DNA of 5,494 nt from Chloroflexota bacterium (GTDB lineage Bacteria > Chloroflexota > Anaerolineae > SpSt-600), in contig DRAO01000196.1 of NCBI GenBank assembly GCA_011041825.1, forward strand, positions 1-5,494, written 5' to 3'. This document shows, one piece after another, positions 1 through 5,390 of the stretch. How positions within the stretch are numbered: the stretch's first letter is position 1; each line of letters begins with the position of its first letter. Under the pieces are notes generated by a model, which ran no database searches, was not told the origin of the DNA, and worked only from the letters and a program-made list of their open reading frames with translations. Position numbers and translations under genes: made by a program.

Positions 1-87
1 GCTTTCAGCCAGCTCGGTCAAGAGGGCTTTGTCTAAATTGTATTTCCTCACCGCCTCTTCCAAGGTTATGAACTCTTCGAGCACCAT
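1..87 (-). CDS. N-terminus of a helix-turn-helix-like (excisionase-type?) protein, cut by window edge
   Basis: Only the first 29 codons are present, from an ATG at 85-87 reading leftwards off the window. The peptide begins MVLEEFITLEEAVRKYNL and continues to TELAES. The pattern of an initial TLEEA, then KYNLDKALL, then LAES resembles the first helices of MerR/excisionase-type DNA-binding domains (compare the common form LTLEEAAKKYGLS..TLRRL). This is pattern resemblance, not a verified domain hit. A GGGGA Shine-Dalgarno-like run lies 6-7 nt upstream of the ATG. The gene starts 18 nt beyond a strong terminator on the same strand, so expression probably needs read-through or a promoter I cannot see. 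The rest of the protein and its function cannot be judged from this fragment. Confidence 0.6.
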   Translation of the reverse strand, partial: MVLEEFITLEEAVRKYNLDKALLTELAES

Positions 88-105
88 AGCAGGTTCCCCA
101 AACTA

Positions 106-141
106 AAAAGCCCTCGGACAAACAGCCGTCCGAGGGCTTTT
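106..141 (-). terminator. Intrinsic (rho-independent) terminator, 14-bp perfect stem
   Basis: The arms AAAAGCCCTCGGAC and GTCCGAGGGCTTTT pair perfectly over 14 bp around an 8-nt loop. In the minus direction the stem is followed by a run TTTTTAGTTT, and in the plus direction by TTTTCTGCTTT, so it could act both ways. The minus direction is favoured because a minus-strand promoter and tRNA-like sequence lie upstream and no plus-strand gene ends nearby. It would terminate the tRNA-like transcript just before the HTH gene. Confidence 0.85.
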
Positions 142-170
142 CTGCTTTACCATATTCGGCTGTTTGTCCG
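115..170 (-). promoter_or_regulatory. Alternative pairing that competes with the terminator (possible antiterminator)
   Basis: CGGACAAACAGCCG at 115-128 (plus strand) is an exact inverted repeat of CGGCTGTTTGTCCG at 157-170. In a minus-strand transcript the 170-157 segment is made first. It can pair over 14 bp with the terminator loop plus the first five bases of its 3' arm. This pairing and the full terminator stem cannot both form without a pseudoknot, so the layout is that of an antiterminator ahead of a terminator. The pairing is seen in the sequence; any regulatory role is inference. A simpler explanation is a quasi-palindrome left by a replication slip. Confidence 0.45.
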
Positions 171-181
171 CTACTTTGCCT

Positions 182-239
182 CCCCTTTTACAGCGACGGC
201 TTAGGAGGCCGTCGCTCTATCCTCTTGAGCTACAGGGGC
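182..239 (-). pseudogene. tRNA-Arg(CCU) 5' half / tRNA-like element lacking a T arm
   Basis: Reading the minus strand from 239: an acceptor-like GCCCCTG, then TA, a D stem GCTC/GAGC around the loop AAGAGGATA, and an anticodon arm ACGGC-CTCCTAA-GCCGT. The anticodon CCT falls at 205-203, as in bacterial tRNA-Arg(CCU). After the anticodon arm the match to a tRNA ends. There is no GGTTCGA-type T loop, and the CAGGGGC expected to close the acceptor stem is missing. A short AGGGG at 186-182 could pair with CCCCT at 238-234, giving a T-armless molecule, but this is probably not a working bacterial tRNA. The anticodon stem is extended to 9 bp (AGCGACGGC/GCCGTCGCT). Likely a tRNA remnant from integration or deletion, or a tRNA mimic in a leader RNA. 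No T-arm/acceptor half was found elsewhere in the window. Confidence 0.65.
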
Positions 240-272
240 AACAAGACGGACACATATTCACTTGACAAAATT

Positions 273-301
273 ATTTTACCACATCTTGCCCTTTCAGACA
301 A
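273..301 (-). promoter_or_regulatory. Sigma70-type promoter for the tRNA-like transcript
   Basis: On the minus strand a -35 box TTGTCT (301-296) and a -10 box TAAAAT (278-273) are separated by exactly 17 bp. The predicted start is near 266, about 27 nt ahead of the tRNA-like sequence at 239. Spacing and box quality are good; no experimental support is available. Confidence 0.55.
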
Positions 302-303
302 AT

Positions 304-327
304 CGACGACGACGCACGCACGCACGA
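304..327. repeat. Short simple-sequence tract (CGA)3(CGCA)3CGA
   Basis: Three CGA units are followed by three CGCA units and another CGA inside the noncoding stretch between the two opposing promoters. It is too short to assign a function. The rest of the 240-400 region shows no convincing gene: the open frames there give arginine- and serine-rich peptides without recognisable motifs. Confidence 0.5.
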
Positions 328-398
328 TCGGTCGGGCTGAGATTCGGGCAGGAGTTCGGACATTGGATTGCCGAAGCCCTTCCGAATGCACTTTATCC

Positions 399-427
399 TT
401 GTCAGTCGGATTGATGTGTGCTATACT
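399..427 (+). promoter_or_regulatory. Sigma70-type promoter for the polyferredoxin gene
   Basis: A -35 box TTGTCA (399-404) and a -10 box TATACT (422-427) are separated by a 17-bp spacer. The start would fall near 434, giving a leader of about 64 nt before the TTG start at 498. This is the best promoter match in the window and sits directly upstream of the only plus-strand gene. Confidence 0.65.
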
Positions 428-439
428 TCCATAGCCAGA

Positions 440-476
440 AAGCCCAACCGGAGAGGTCATAGTCCCGATTGGGCTT
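440..476 (+). promoter_or_regulatory. Leader hairpin in the polyferredoxin 5' UTR
   Basis: AAGCCCAA (440-447) pairs with TTGGGCTT (469-476). A C/A mismatch and three more pairs (CGG 449-451 with CCG 465-467) extend the stem around a 13-nt loop. No T run follows on the plus strand, so this is not a standard terminator. It begins only a few bases after the predicted transcription start and ends 9 nt before the Shine-Dalgarno run, so a role in mRNA stability or translation control is possible. Confidence 0.5.
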
Positions 477-485
477 GTCCGGGAT

Positions 486-491
486 AGGGGG
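486..491 (+). promoter_or_regulatory. Ribosome binding site supporting the TTG start at 498
   Basis: AGGGGG lies 6 nt before the TTG codon at 498-500. No in-frame ATG occurs in the following 40 codons (the ATG at 539 is out of frame), so this site decides the start. Confidence 0.6.
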
Positions 492-497
492 CCAGGG

Positions 498-1883
498 TTG
501 ATTCATTCTAACATTTCTTCAACGATCCCAAAAGGGAAATGGTTAATCATCCGCAGGATCGTTCAATACGTGAGCCTGACAGGATTCCTGACCCTCTTCG
601 CCCTCACCACACCCCGGTTCAGCAGCGCCCTCCCTGTAAACCTGTTCTTCCGGGTTGACCCCCTGGTGGCCCTGATCACCGGCCTGGCTTCTCGCACCGT
701 TATACTACCCCTCGCCCTCCTGACCTTGCTCATCACCTTGCTGGTCGGACGGGTGTGGTGTGGATGGGTGTGCCCCGTTGGAACCCTCCTTGACATTTTC
801 CCATCCCCTCGAAAAGGCCGAAAGCCCCCTCCCTGGTGGCGCAAGGCTAAATATGTGCTCTTGGGGGCATTGCTATTCTCCGCCGTAGCAAAGGTTTCCT
901 TGTTGGGCAGTTTGGACCCCATCACTATCCTGATGCGCTTCTTGGATGTCCTTGTGTTGAAGGTTCGGCCAGTTTTGCCTGTTAATGGGCTGGTGATGGC
1001 CTTGCCCCTCCTTGCCATCCTAACGCTGAACTTGTTTGCCCCTCGCTTCTGGTGCAGATACCTCTGCCCGTTGGGAGCGCTGCTGGGGCTTATCTCCAAA
1101 GCAGCGGCTTTCCACCGCCGGGTGGGGGAAAACTGCACTGAATGCGGCCTGTGCGTCGAGCTATGCCCTATGGAGGCTATAAGCCCGGAGAACCCTTTAA
1201 CCTCCGACCCTGCCGAATGCATCGTGTGTTTGAACTGCTATGAGCGCTGCCCTCGCCAGGCCATTTCTATTGAGCGGATTTCGGGTATACGGAGCCCCCA
1301 TCTCCCTGAAAGGCGGATGTTCCTGGCATCGGTCATAGCCGGGGCTACGGCCCTGTTGCTGGCAAAGGCTCTGCCATCCCCAAGGCAACTACGCCCTCCG
1401 GGAGCCACCGAGGAGAGCCTGCTTTCCCGCTGCGTTCGCTGCGGAGAATGCTTGAAAGTATGCCCCACAGGAGCACTTCAGCCGGATTTATCCGGGCTGG
1501 AGAGGCTGTGGACCCCAGTGTTTGTGCCCCGCATTGGTTATTGCAGCTACAATTGCAATGCCTGTGGAGCCGTATGCCCTACGGGAGCCATCCCTGCCCT
1601 AAGCCTGGAGGAAAAGCGTGCAACCGTCATCGGGAAGGCCATAGTGGATGCCAGCCGTTGCCTTGCCTGGGCGCATCTGCAACCTTGCGAGGTATGCGTG
1701 AAGACCTGTCCTTTGCCCCGGAAAGCCATAGAGTTGGTGAAGGTTGAGGCGGTGAACAAATTAGGGGAAGTGGTCACCGTTAAGTGCCCCCAGGTTATCG
1801 AAGAGCTTTGTGTGGGTTGCGGCATTTGCGAATTCAATTGCCCGGTCCCCGGTCCAGGGGCTATCAAAGTACGCCCTTTGTGA
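498..1883 (+). CDS. Membrane polyferredoxin: fused NapH-like and NapG/MauM-like 4Fe-4S protein
   Basis: A 461-residue membrane-bound iron-sulfur electron-transfer protein. The N-terminal half resembles NapH/MauN/CcoG-type proteins, with hydrophobic segments near 22-38, 54-83, 117-138 and 162-180. Each pair of segments is followed by a Cys motif (WCGWVCPVG, C88/C92; WCRYLCPLG, C186/C190). Two classical ferredoxin motifs follow (C213/216/219/223 and C241/244/247/251). At 271-292 comes ERRMFLASVIAG and a hydrophobic stretch resembling a twin-arginine signal. The C-terminal half is NapG/MauM-like, with four further Cys clusters: C312-C322, C349-C360 (CSYNCNACGAVCP), C388-C404 and C438-C448. In the Nap system NapH and NapG are separate proteins that pass electrons from quinol towards the periplasm; here both are in one chain. 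No nap catalytic gene is present, so the partner is unknown. It has its own promoter and faces the radical SAM gene tail to tail. Confidence 0.88.
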   Translation: MIHSNISSTIPKGKWLIIRRIVQYVSLTGFLTLFALTTPRFSSALPVNLFFRVDPLVALITGLASRTVILPLALLTLLITLLVGRVWCGWVCPVGTLLDIFPSPRKGRKPPPWWRKAKYVLLGALLFSAVAKVSLLGSLDPITILMRFLDVLVLKVRPVLPVNGLVMALPLLAILTLNLFAPRFWCRYLCPLGALLGLISKAAAFHRRVGENCTECGLCVELCPMEAISPENPLTSDPAECIVCLNCYERCPRQAISIERISGIRSPHLPERRMFLASVIAGATALLLAKALPSPRQLRPPGATEESLLSRCVRCGECLKVCPTGALQPDLSGLERLWTPVFVPRIGYCSYNCNACGAVCPTGAIPALSLEEKRATVIGKAIVDASRCLAWAHLQPCEVCVKTCPLPRKAIELVKVEAVNKLGEVVTVKCPQVIEELCVGCGICEFNCPVPGPGAIKVRPL

Positions 1884-1895
1884 GAAGCAAATCCC

Positions 1896-3032
1896 CTACG
1901 CCCAAATCCCCGGAATTGGCTCCCCGCAGTAGGGGCACTTCCCTTCCTTGAGGTTCACCCTCAATGTGAAGAAATGCATCCGTTCCACCAGCAACTTCCC
2001 GCAGCGAGGGCAGAAGGTGCTGTTGCGCCGGTGCCCCGGCACATTGCCGATGTACACGAACTTCAACCCCTCTTCATCGGCAATTTGGACCGCTGCTTCC
2101 AGAGTTTCCACCGGAGTCGGTGGAAGGCGGTGGAGTTTATAGGCGGGGAAGAACCGGATGAAATGCAACGGCACATCATCGCCCAAATTGCCCCTTATCC
2201 ATCGGCACATCTGGCGGATTTCATCCAGATCATCGTTCAAGGTTGGTATCACCAGGTTAACTACTTCCAGGTGAACTCCTGTTTCCCGAATCCGAACAAG
2301 GGTGTCTAACACCGGTATCAATTCCCCGCCACAATAGCGGCGGTAAAATTTGGTGGTAAAGCCCTTAAGGTCAATGACGGCGGCGTCCATAACCTCCAGC
2401 AATGCCAGAAGGGGCTCCCGATTAAGGGTGCCATTGGTGTGGAAGATGGCCCTTAACCCTCGCTGGCGAGCCTGCACGGCCACATCGTACATAAAGTCAT
2501 AGAAGACGATGGGGTCGTTATAAGTGAAGGAAACAGCCCGGCAGCCTTCTTCCACAGCTCTCTGAGCCACCTCGCCGGGCGAAACATCGAAATTGATGAG
2601 CTCCCACATCGTCCTCTGGGAGATCTCCCAGTTCTGACAGAACTGGCAGCGGAAGTTACATCCTGCTGTGGCGGAGCAAAAGATGGTGGAGCCAGGGAGC
2701 ATATGGAAAAGGGGCTCTTTCTCAATGGGGTCTACGTTTAGGGCGCAGGGATGGCCGTAAACCAGGCTGTATAGTCGCCCGCCCACGTTTTTCACATTGT
2801 TACAGAAGCCCAGCCTGCCCTCTTTTATAACGCAACGGCGGAAACAGACCCCGCATTGGGCGGCCTTTTCTGCCAGCGGGCGGTAAAAGCGGATCTCCCT
2901 GGGGGAAACTTTCGCAGGGTCACCGAGGGATTGCATCCACTTACAGCTCCCTAAAACCCACAGGGTGCAGAAACTTCCCAGCGCCGCCAATGCTCTGCCC
3001 AAAAATTCCCGCCTGCTCGTAACCTTATGCAT
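1896..3032 (-). CDS. amrS: AmmeMemoRadiSam-type radical SAM enzyme with Tat/lipoprotein-like signal
   Basis: A 378-residue radical SAM protein. The [4Fe-4S]-binding triad CNFRCQFC (C125, C129, C132) sits in AGCNFRCQFCQNW, typical of the AmmeMemoRadiSam radical SAM family and close to pyruvate formate-lyase activases. Ahead of it is the family's Cys region CGVCFRRC...GFC (C60, C63, C67, C77). A C-terminal zinc-ribbon-like pair, CPRCGK and CPYCGE, ends the protein. The reaction is not established to my knowledge. The family usually occurs with Memo-like and AMMECR1-like proteins, neither of which is in this window. The N-terminus is unusual: SRREFLGRALA (twin arginine R7-R8), a hydrophobic run and LGSC (C30), which looks like a Tat signal with a lipobox. 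The start ATG lies 4 bp after the permease stop with only a weak Shine-Dalgarno, so translation is probably coupled. The symbol is by family resemblance; an activase-like enzyme of another family is the alternative. Confidence 0.85.
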   Translation of the reverse strand: MHKVTSRREFLGRALAALGSFCTLWVLGSCKWMQSLGDPAKVSPREIRFYRPLAEKAAQCGVCFRRCVIKEGRLGFCNNVKNVGGRLYSLVYGHPCALNVDPIEKEPLFHMLPGSTIFCSATAGCNFRCQFCQNWEISQRTMWELINFDVSPGEVAQRAVEEGCRAVSFTYNDPIVFYDFMYDVAVQARQRGLRAIFHTNGTLNREPLLALLEVMDAAVIDLKGFTTKFYRRYCGGELIPVLDTLVRIRETGVHLEVVNLVIPTLNDDLDEIRQMCRWIRGNLGDDVPLHFIRFFPAYKLHRLPPTPVETLEAAVQIADEEGLKFVYIGNVPGHRRNSTFCPRCGKLLVERMHFFTLRVNLKEGKCPYCGEPIPGIWA

Positions 3033-3036
3033 AAGC

Positions 3037-3954
3037 TCACAACCCTGTCTCTTCCCTCAGCCTAGGGTCAACAACTCGGTAAAGCACATCGAGGCTCAGA
3101 TTTACCAGCATAAAGGTGATGCCGAGGGCCAAGGCCAGTGTGATGACAAGTCCCGTATGTCCGCCTTGGATGCCCTCAATTAGCTTCTTCCCCAACCCAG
3201 GCCAGCCGAAGAAGTATTCGACCACAGGCAGGCTGCCCAGGGAAAGACGCAGGGAAACGCCGATGGAAGTGAGGATAGGGATGGCCGCATTCCTCAATGC
3301 ATGGCCCCATAGCACATCCCAGGGAGGCAAGCCCTTGGCCCTTGCCGTGCGGATGTAATCCTGGCGCAAGATTTCATCCAAAGTAATGTAGGAGATGCGG
3401 GTAATTTGAGCCAGGGGCCTGGCTGCTAACACCAGAGCGGGAAGCACCAGGTGCGTATCCCACCCAAAGCCTCCCACCGGCACAAGCCTGACGTGGAAGT
3501 TTTGGGTTATCCAAATCACCCCCCGTTGAAGGAGAAAGGCAGCGAAGAAGCTGGGGATGGATATGCCCAGCACCGAGACCGTTATGAGGCCCAGGGAAGC
3601 CCTTCGGGAAAGGGCAGCCAATGTCCCGGTGATAACCCCGGCTATGCAAGCCCCGACCAGCGAGATGGCAATGAGCCCCATACTCTTAGGATAGGTGTCG
3701 AGGAGCACGTGGCTCACCGGGATGGTGCGGGTTCGCTCCTGGACCTCCCCGAAATCGCAATGGATAGCCCCTTTTATGAAGTTGAGGCTCTCCTCAAGGG
3801 CAAACTTGCTGTGAACGAGGAGGCGATAATCCGGCTTAGGGGCATAGGAATTATAGCTCATCCGCATCGCCAGGGAGATGAAGAAAACGATGCCCAGGGA
3901 TACCAAGATGATATTGAGCGTGCGTTTAAGCGTAAAGCGCAATAACGTTCCCAA
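3037..3954 (-). CDS. ABC transporter permease, DppB/OppB (peptide/nickel) family
   Basis: A 305-residue inner-membrane permease of the binding-protein-dependent peptide/nickel transport family, slightly short but within the usual range. The first membrane segment is near residues 11-30, followed by the extracytoplasmic part and four to five more helices (about 90-114, 121-145, 167-190, 228-245, 266-289). The EAA-type loop that contacts the ATPase is DYIRTARAKGLPPWDV at 199-213 followed by HALRNAAIP, and VVEYFFGWPGLG (244-255) and VDPRLR near the C-terminus are typical of DppB/OppB. The TTG start at 3952-3954 is chosen for its AGAGGTGG ribosome site 7 nt upstream. No DppC partner, ATPase or binding protein is in the window. 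The gene lies between pgk (60 bp) and the radical SAM gene (4 bp), so it appears separated from its complex; its substrate cannot be told. Confidence 0.9.
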   Translation of the reverse strand: MGTLLRFTLKRTLNIILVSLGIVFFISLAMRMSYNSYAPKPDYRLLVHSKFALEESLNFIKGAIHCDFGEVQERTRTIPVSHVLLDTYPKSMGLIAISLVGACIAGVITGTLAALSRRASLGLITVSVLGISIPSFFAAFLLQRGVIWITQNFHVRLVPVGGFGWDTHLVLPALVLAARPLAQITRISYITLDEILRQDYIRTARAKGLPPWDVLWGHALRNAAIPILTSIGVSLRLSLGSLPVVEYFFGWPGLGKKLIEGIQGGHTGLVITLALALGITFMLVNLSLDVLYRVVDPRLREETGL

Positions 3955-3960
3955 GGTCCC

Positions 3961-3968
3961 CCACCTCT
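3961..3968 (-). promoter_or_regulatory. Ribosome binding site fixing the TTG start of the permease
   Basis: On the minus strand AGAGGTGG lies 6-7 nt before the TTG at 3954. It closely matches the anti-Shine-Dalgarno complement and makes TTG the most likely start, matching the basic N-terminus followed by the first membrane helix. Confidence 0.65.
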
Positions 3969-3975
3969 AACAAAG

Positions 3976-4014
3976 GGGTTTTCACACGGCGGCAAAAGCC
4001 CTCGTGTGAAACCC
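3976..4014 (-). terminator. Hairpin between pgk and the permease gene (weak terminator, attenuator or processing site)
   Basis: In the minus direction GGGTTTCACACG (4014-4003) pairs with CGTGTGAAAACCC (3988-3976), with one bulged base and a 14-nt loop that can itself form a 3-bp stem. It begins immediately after the pgk stop codon. The downstream sequence CCTTTGTTAG is a poor U tract, so termination would be partial at best. This could lower expression of the permease and radical SAM genes relative to pgk, or protect the pgk mRNA end. The structure is seen; the role is inferred. Confidence 0.55.
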
Positions 4015-5190
4015 TCACAAATCCTCCAATGCTGCCACGCCGGGAAGCTCTTTACCCTCCAGAAATTCCAGACTGGCACCGCCTCCGGTGGAAACATGGG
4101 TGATGCGGTCGGCAACACCGGCTTTCTCCACCGCCGCTGCCGAATCACCGCCACCCACGATGACGGTAGCCCCTTCCAACTCAGCAAGGGCTTCGGCTAT
4201 GGCGAAGGTGCCCTTGGCAAAAGGTTCCACTTCAAACACGCCCATCGGCCCATTCCAAACCACGGTCCTTGCGCCCTGAAGCTTGCCCTTGAAGAATTCC
4301 ACGGTTTCAGGACCGATGTCCAATATACGCCAACCGGCAGGCACATCACCCACCTTTATGGTCTTAACGGCTGCATCAGGAGCAACCTTATCGGCTATGA
4401 CCACATCTACCGGCAGGATGAGTTTGTCACCTGCTTCATCCAGAAGCCCTTTAGCCGTATCTATAGCCTCATCCTCCACCAGGGAATCACCTACTTTATA
4501 GCCCTGAGCTTTGAAGAAGGTGTTTGCCATCCCTCCGCCGATAAGAAGGGCATCCACCTTGGAGAGCAGATTGCGGATGACCCCAATTTTATCCGAAATC
4601 TTGGCTCCACCCAGCAAGGCCACGAAGGGCCTCTCGGGGCTTTCCAAAGCCTGTCCCAGGAAACGCAGTTCCCGTTCCATCAGGAACCCGGCCACTGCGG
4701 GGAGATACCGGGCTACCCCCACGGTGGAAGCGTGAGCCCGGTGAGCGGTGCCAAAGGCATCGTTGACGAAGAGGTCGGCCAACGAAGCAAGCTTACGGGC
4801 AAACTCCGGGTCGTTTTTCCTCTCCTCAGGGTGGAAGCGGGTGTTCTCCAGCAAAATGACATCGCCGGGCTTCATCGCCCGCACCGCTGCCTCCACCTCG
4901 GGGCCGATGCAGTCATCCAGCTTCCTCACGGGTTGGCCAAGGAGCTGCGATAACCGTTCAGCCACGGGGTCCATCCGCAGCTCCGGTACCACTTTGCCCT
5001 TAGGCCGCCCCAGGTGAGACATAAGGATGACGGCAGCCCCGTGGTCCAAAAGGTATTGGATGGTGGGGAGCGCAGCACGGATGCGGCGGTCATCGGCCAC
5101 CTTGCCGTCAGCCAAGGGGACATTGAAGTCCACCCGGACCAAAACACGCTTGCCTTTGACATCTACATCTCGTATGGTCTTCTTCCTCAT
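4015..5190 (-). CDS. pgk: Phosphoglycerate kinase
   Basis: A cytoplasmic glycolytic and gluconeogenic enzyme that interconverts 1,3-bisphosphoglycerate + ADP and 3-phosphoglycerate + ATP. At 391 residues it is of normal bacterial length. The N-terminal substrate domain carries the signature [10 protein letters not shown] (17-26), the loop SHLGRPKG (58-65), ENTRFHPEE (115-123) and [15 protein letters not shown] (141-155). The nucleotide domain carries [14 protein letters not shown] (192-205), IGGGMANTF (217-225), NGPMGVFE (313-320), GGGDSAAA (346-353) and the conserved [14 protein letters not shown] (367-380). The open frame continues to a TTG at 5221-5223, but ATG 5190 is preferred because a perfect AGGAGG lies 5 nt upstream and the family N-terminus begins there. 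No gap, tpi or other glycolytic gene adjoins it in the window. It seems intact and typical. Confidence 0.98.
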   Translation of the reverse strand: MRKKTIRDVDVKGKRVLVRVDFNVPLADGKVADDRRIRAALPTIQYLLDHGAAVILMSHLGRPKGKVVPELRMDPVAERLSQLLGQPVRKLDDCIGPEVEAAVRAMKPGDVILLENTRFHPEERKNDPEFARKLASLADLFVNDAFGTAHRAHASTVGVARYLPAVAGFLMERELRFLGQALESPERPFVALLGGAKISDKIGVIRNLLSKVDALLIGGGMANTFFKAQGYKVGDSLVEDEAIDTAKGLLDEAGDKLILPVDVVIADKVAPDAAVKTIKVGDVPAGWRILDIGPETVEFFKGKLQGARTVVWNGPMGVFEVEPFAKGTFAIAEALAELEGATVIVGGGDSAAAVEKAGVADRITHVSTGGGASLEFLEGKELPGVAALEDL

Positions 5191-5195
5191 AGCTT

Positions 5196-5201
5196 CCTCC
5201 T
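5196..5201 (-). promoter_or_regulatory. Ribosome binding site deciding the pgk start
   Basis: The minus strand reads AAGGAGGAAGCT directly before ATG 5190, giving a consensus AGGAGG with 5-nt spacing. The 11 extra codons of the longer TTG reading would place this site inside the coding region, so the ATG is the true start. Confidence 0.85.
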
Positions 5202-5223
5202 TGCATAAGCTCCGTTTTTTCAA

Positions 5224-5387
5224 TATAGAACTGGACTCTGGCGAATCTTACTTTGGACGCAGATTCACGCAGATTTTCTCAGATAATCCTTGAAAATATT
5301 AGAAATCTGTGTGCGAAGCTTGCGAGAACCTGCGTCCGCTTTTAAGCTTTTTGCGCGTTTTCAAAATCGCCAGACTCCAGTATAGAA
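5224..5387. mobile_element. MITE-like element (150 bp) with terminal inverted repeats and 7-bp flanking duplication
   Basis: The element proper spans 5231-5380. Its ends CTGGACTCTGGCGA (5231-5244) and TCGCCAGACTCCAG (5367-5380) are inverted repeats matching at 13 of 14 positions. An identical TATAGAA lies immediately outside each end (5224-5230 and 5381-5387), as expected for a target-site duplication. Inside is a second palindromic layer: GGACGCAG (5255-5262) with CTGCGTCC (5330-5337), and CACGCAGATTT (5266-5276) with AAATCTGTGTG (5303-5313, one mismatch that is a G-U pair). ACGCAGATT is also repeated in tandem at 5257 and 5267. No coding capacity is evident, so it would need a transposase from elsewhere. 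It lies between pgk and the upstream gene and must form part of the pgk leader if transcription comes from upstream. The transposon family is unknown. Confidence 0.7.
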
Positions 5388-5390
5388 TAC

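Noticed and set aside
262..267. A plus-strand TTGACA that looks like a consensus -35 box
   Set aside because: No -10-like hexamer lies 16-18 bp downstream (CTTGCC at 17 bp), and the better minus-strand pair overlaps this region.
304..327. Simple repeat considered as a CRISPR or iteron array
   Set aside because: Units are 3-4 bp with no spacers and only three copies each; nothing like a CRISPR repeat or an origin is present.
225..460. Overlapping small open frames on both strands in the intergenic region
   Set aside because: They overlap the tRNA-like sequence and both promoters, have no ribosome site, and give low-complexity Arg/Ser-rich peptides.
563..1222. A 219-codon minus-strand open frame inside the polyferredoxin gene
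   Set aside because: Its product is rich in Arg, Ser and Thr with no domain, and it lies opposite a gene whose Cys motifs are clearly coding; it is a shadow frame.
1893..1934. CCCCTAC...GTAGGGG inverted repeat at the convergent gene ends
   Set aside because: Only 7 bp with a 28-nt loop inside coding sequence and no T run; too weak to call a terminator for either gene.
4006..4953. A 315-codon plus-strand open frame opposite pgk
   Set aside because: The opposing strand encodes a complete phosphoglycerate kinase with all motifs; the plus frame gives His- and Gly-rich sequence without motifs.
5191..5223. N-terminal extension of pgk from a TTG at 5223
   Set aside because: It would place the perfect AGGAGG site inside the gene, and the family N-terminus starts at the ATG at 5190.
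5222..5250. TATATT as a -10 box for a pgk promoter at the edge of the MITE-like element
   Set aside because: The hexamer 16-18 bp upstream (around TAAGAT) is a poor -35 match, so no promoter is claimed.
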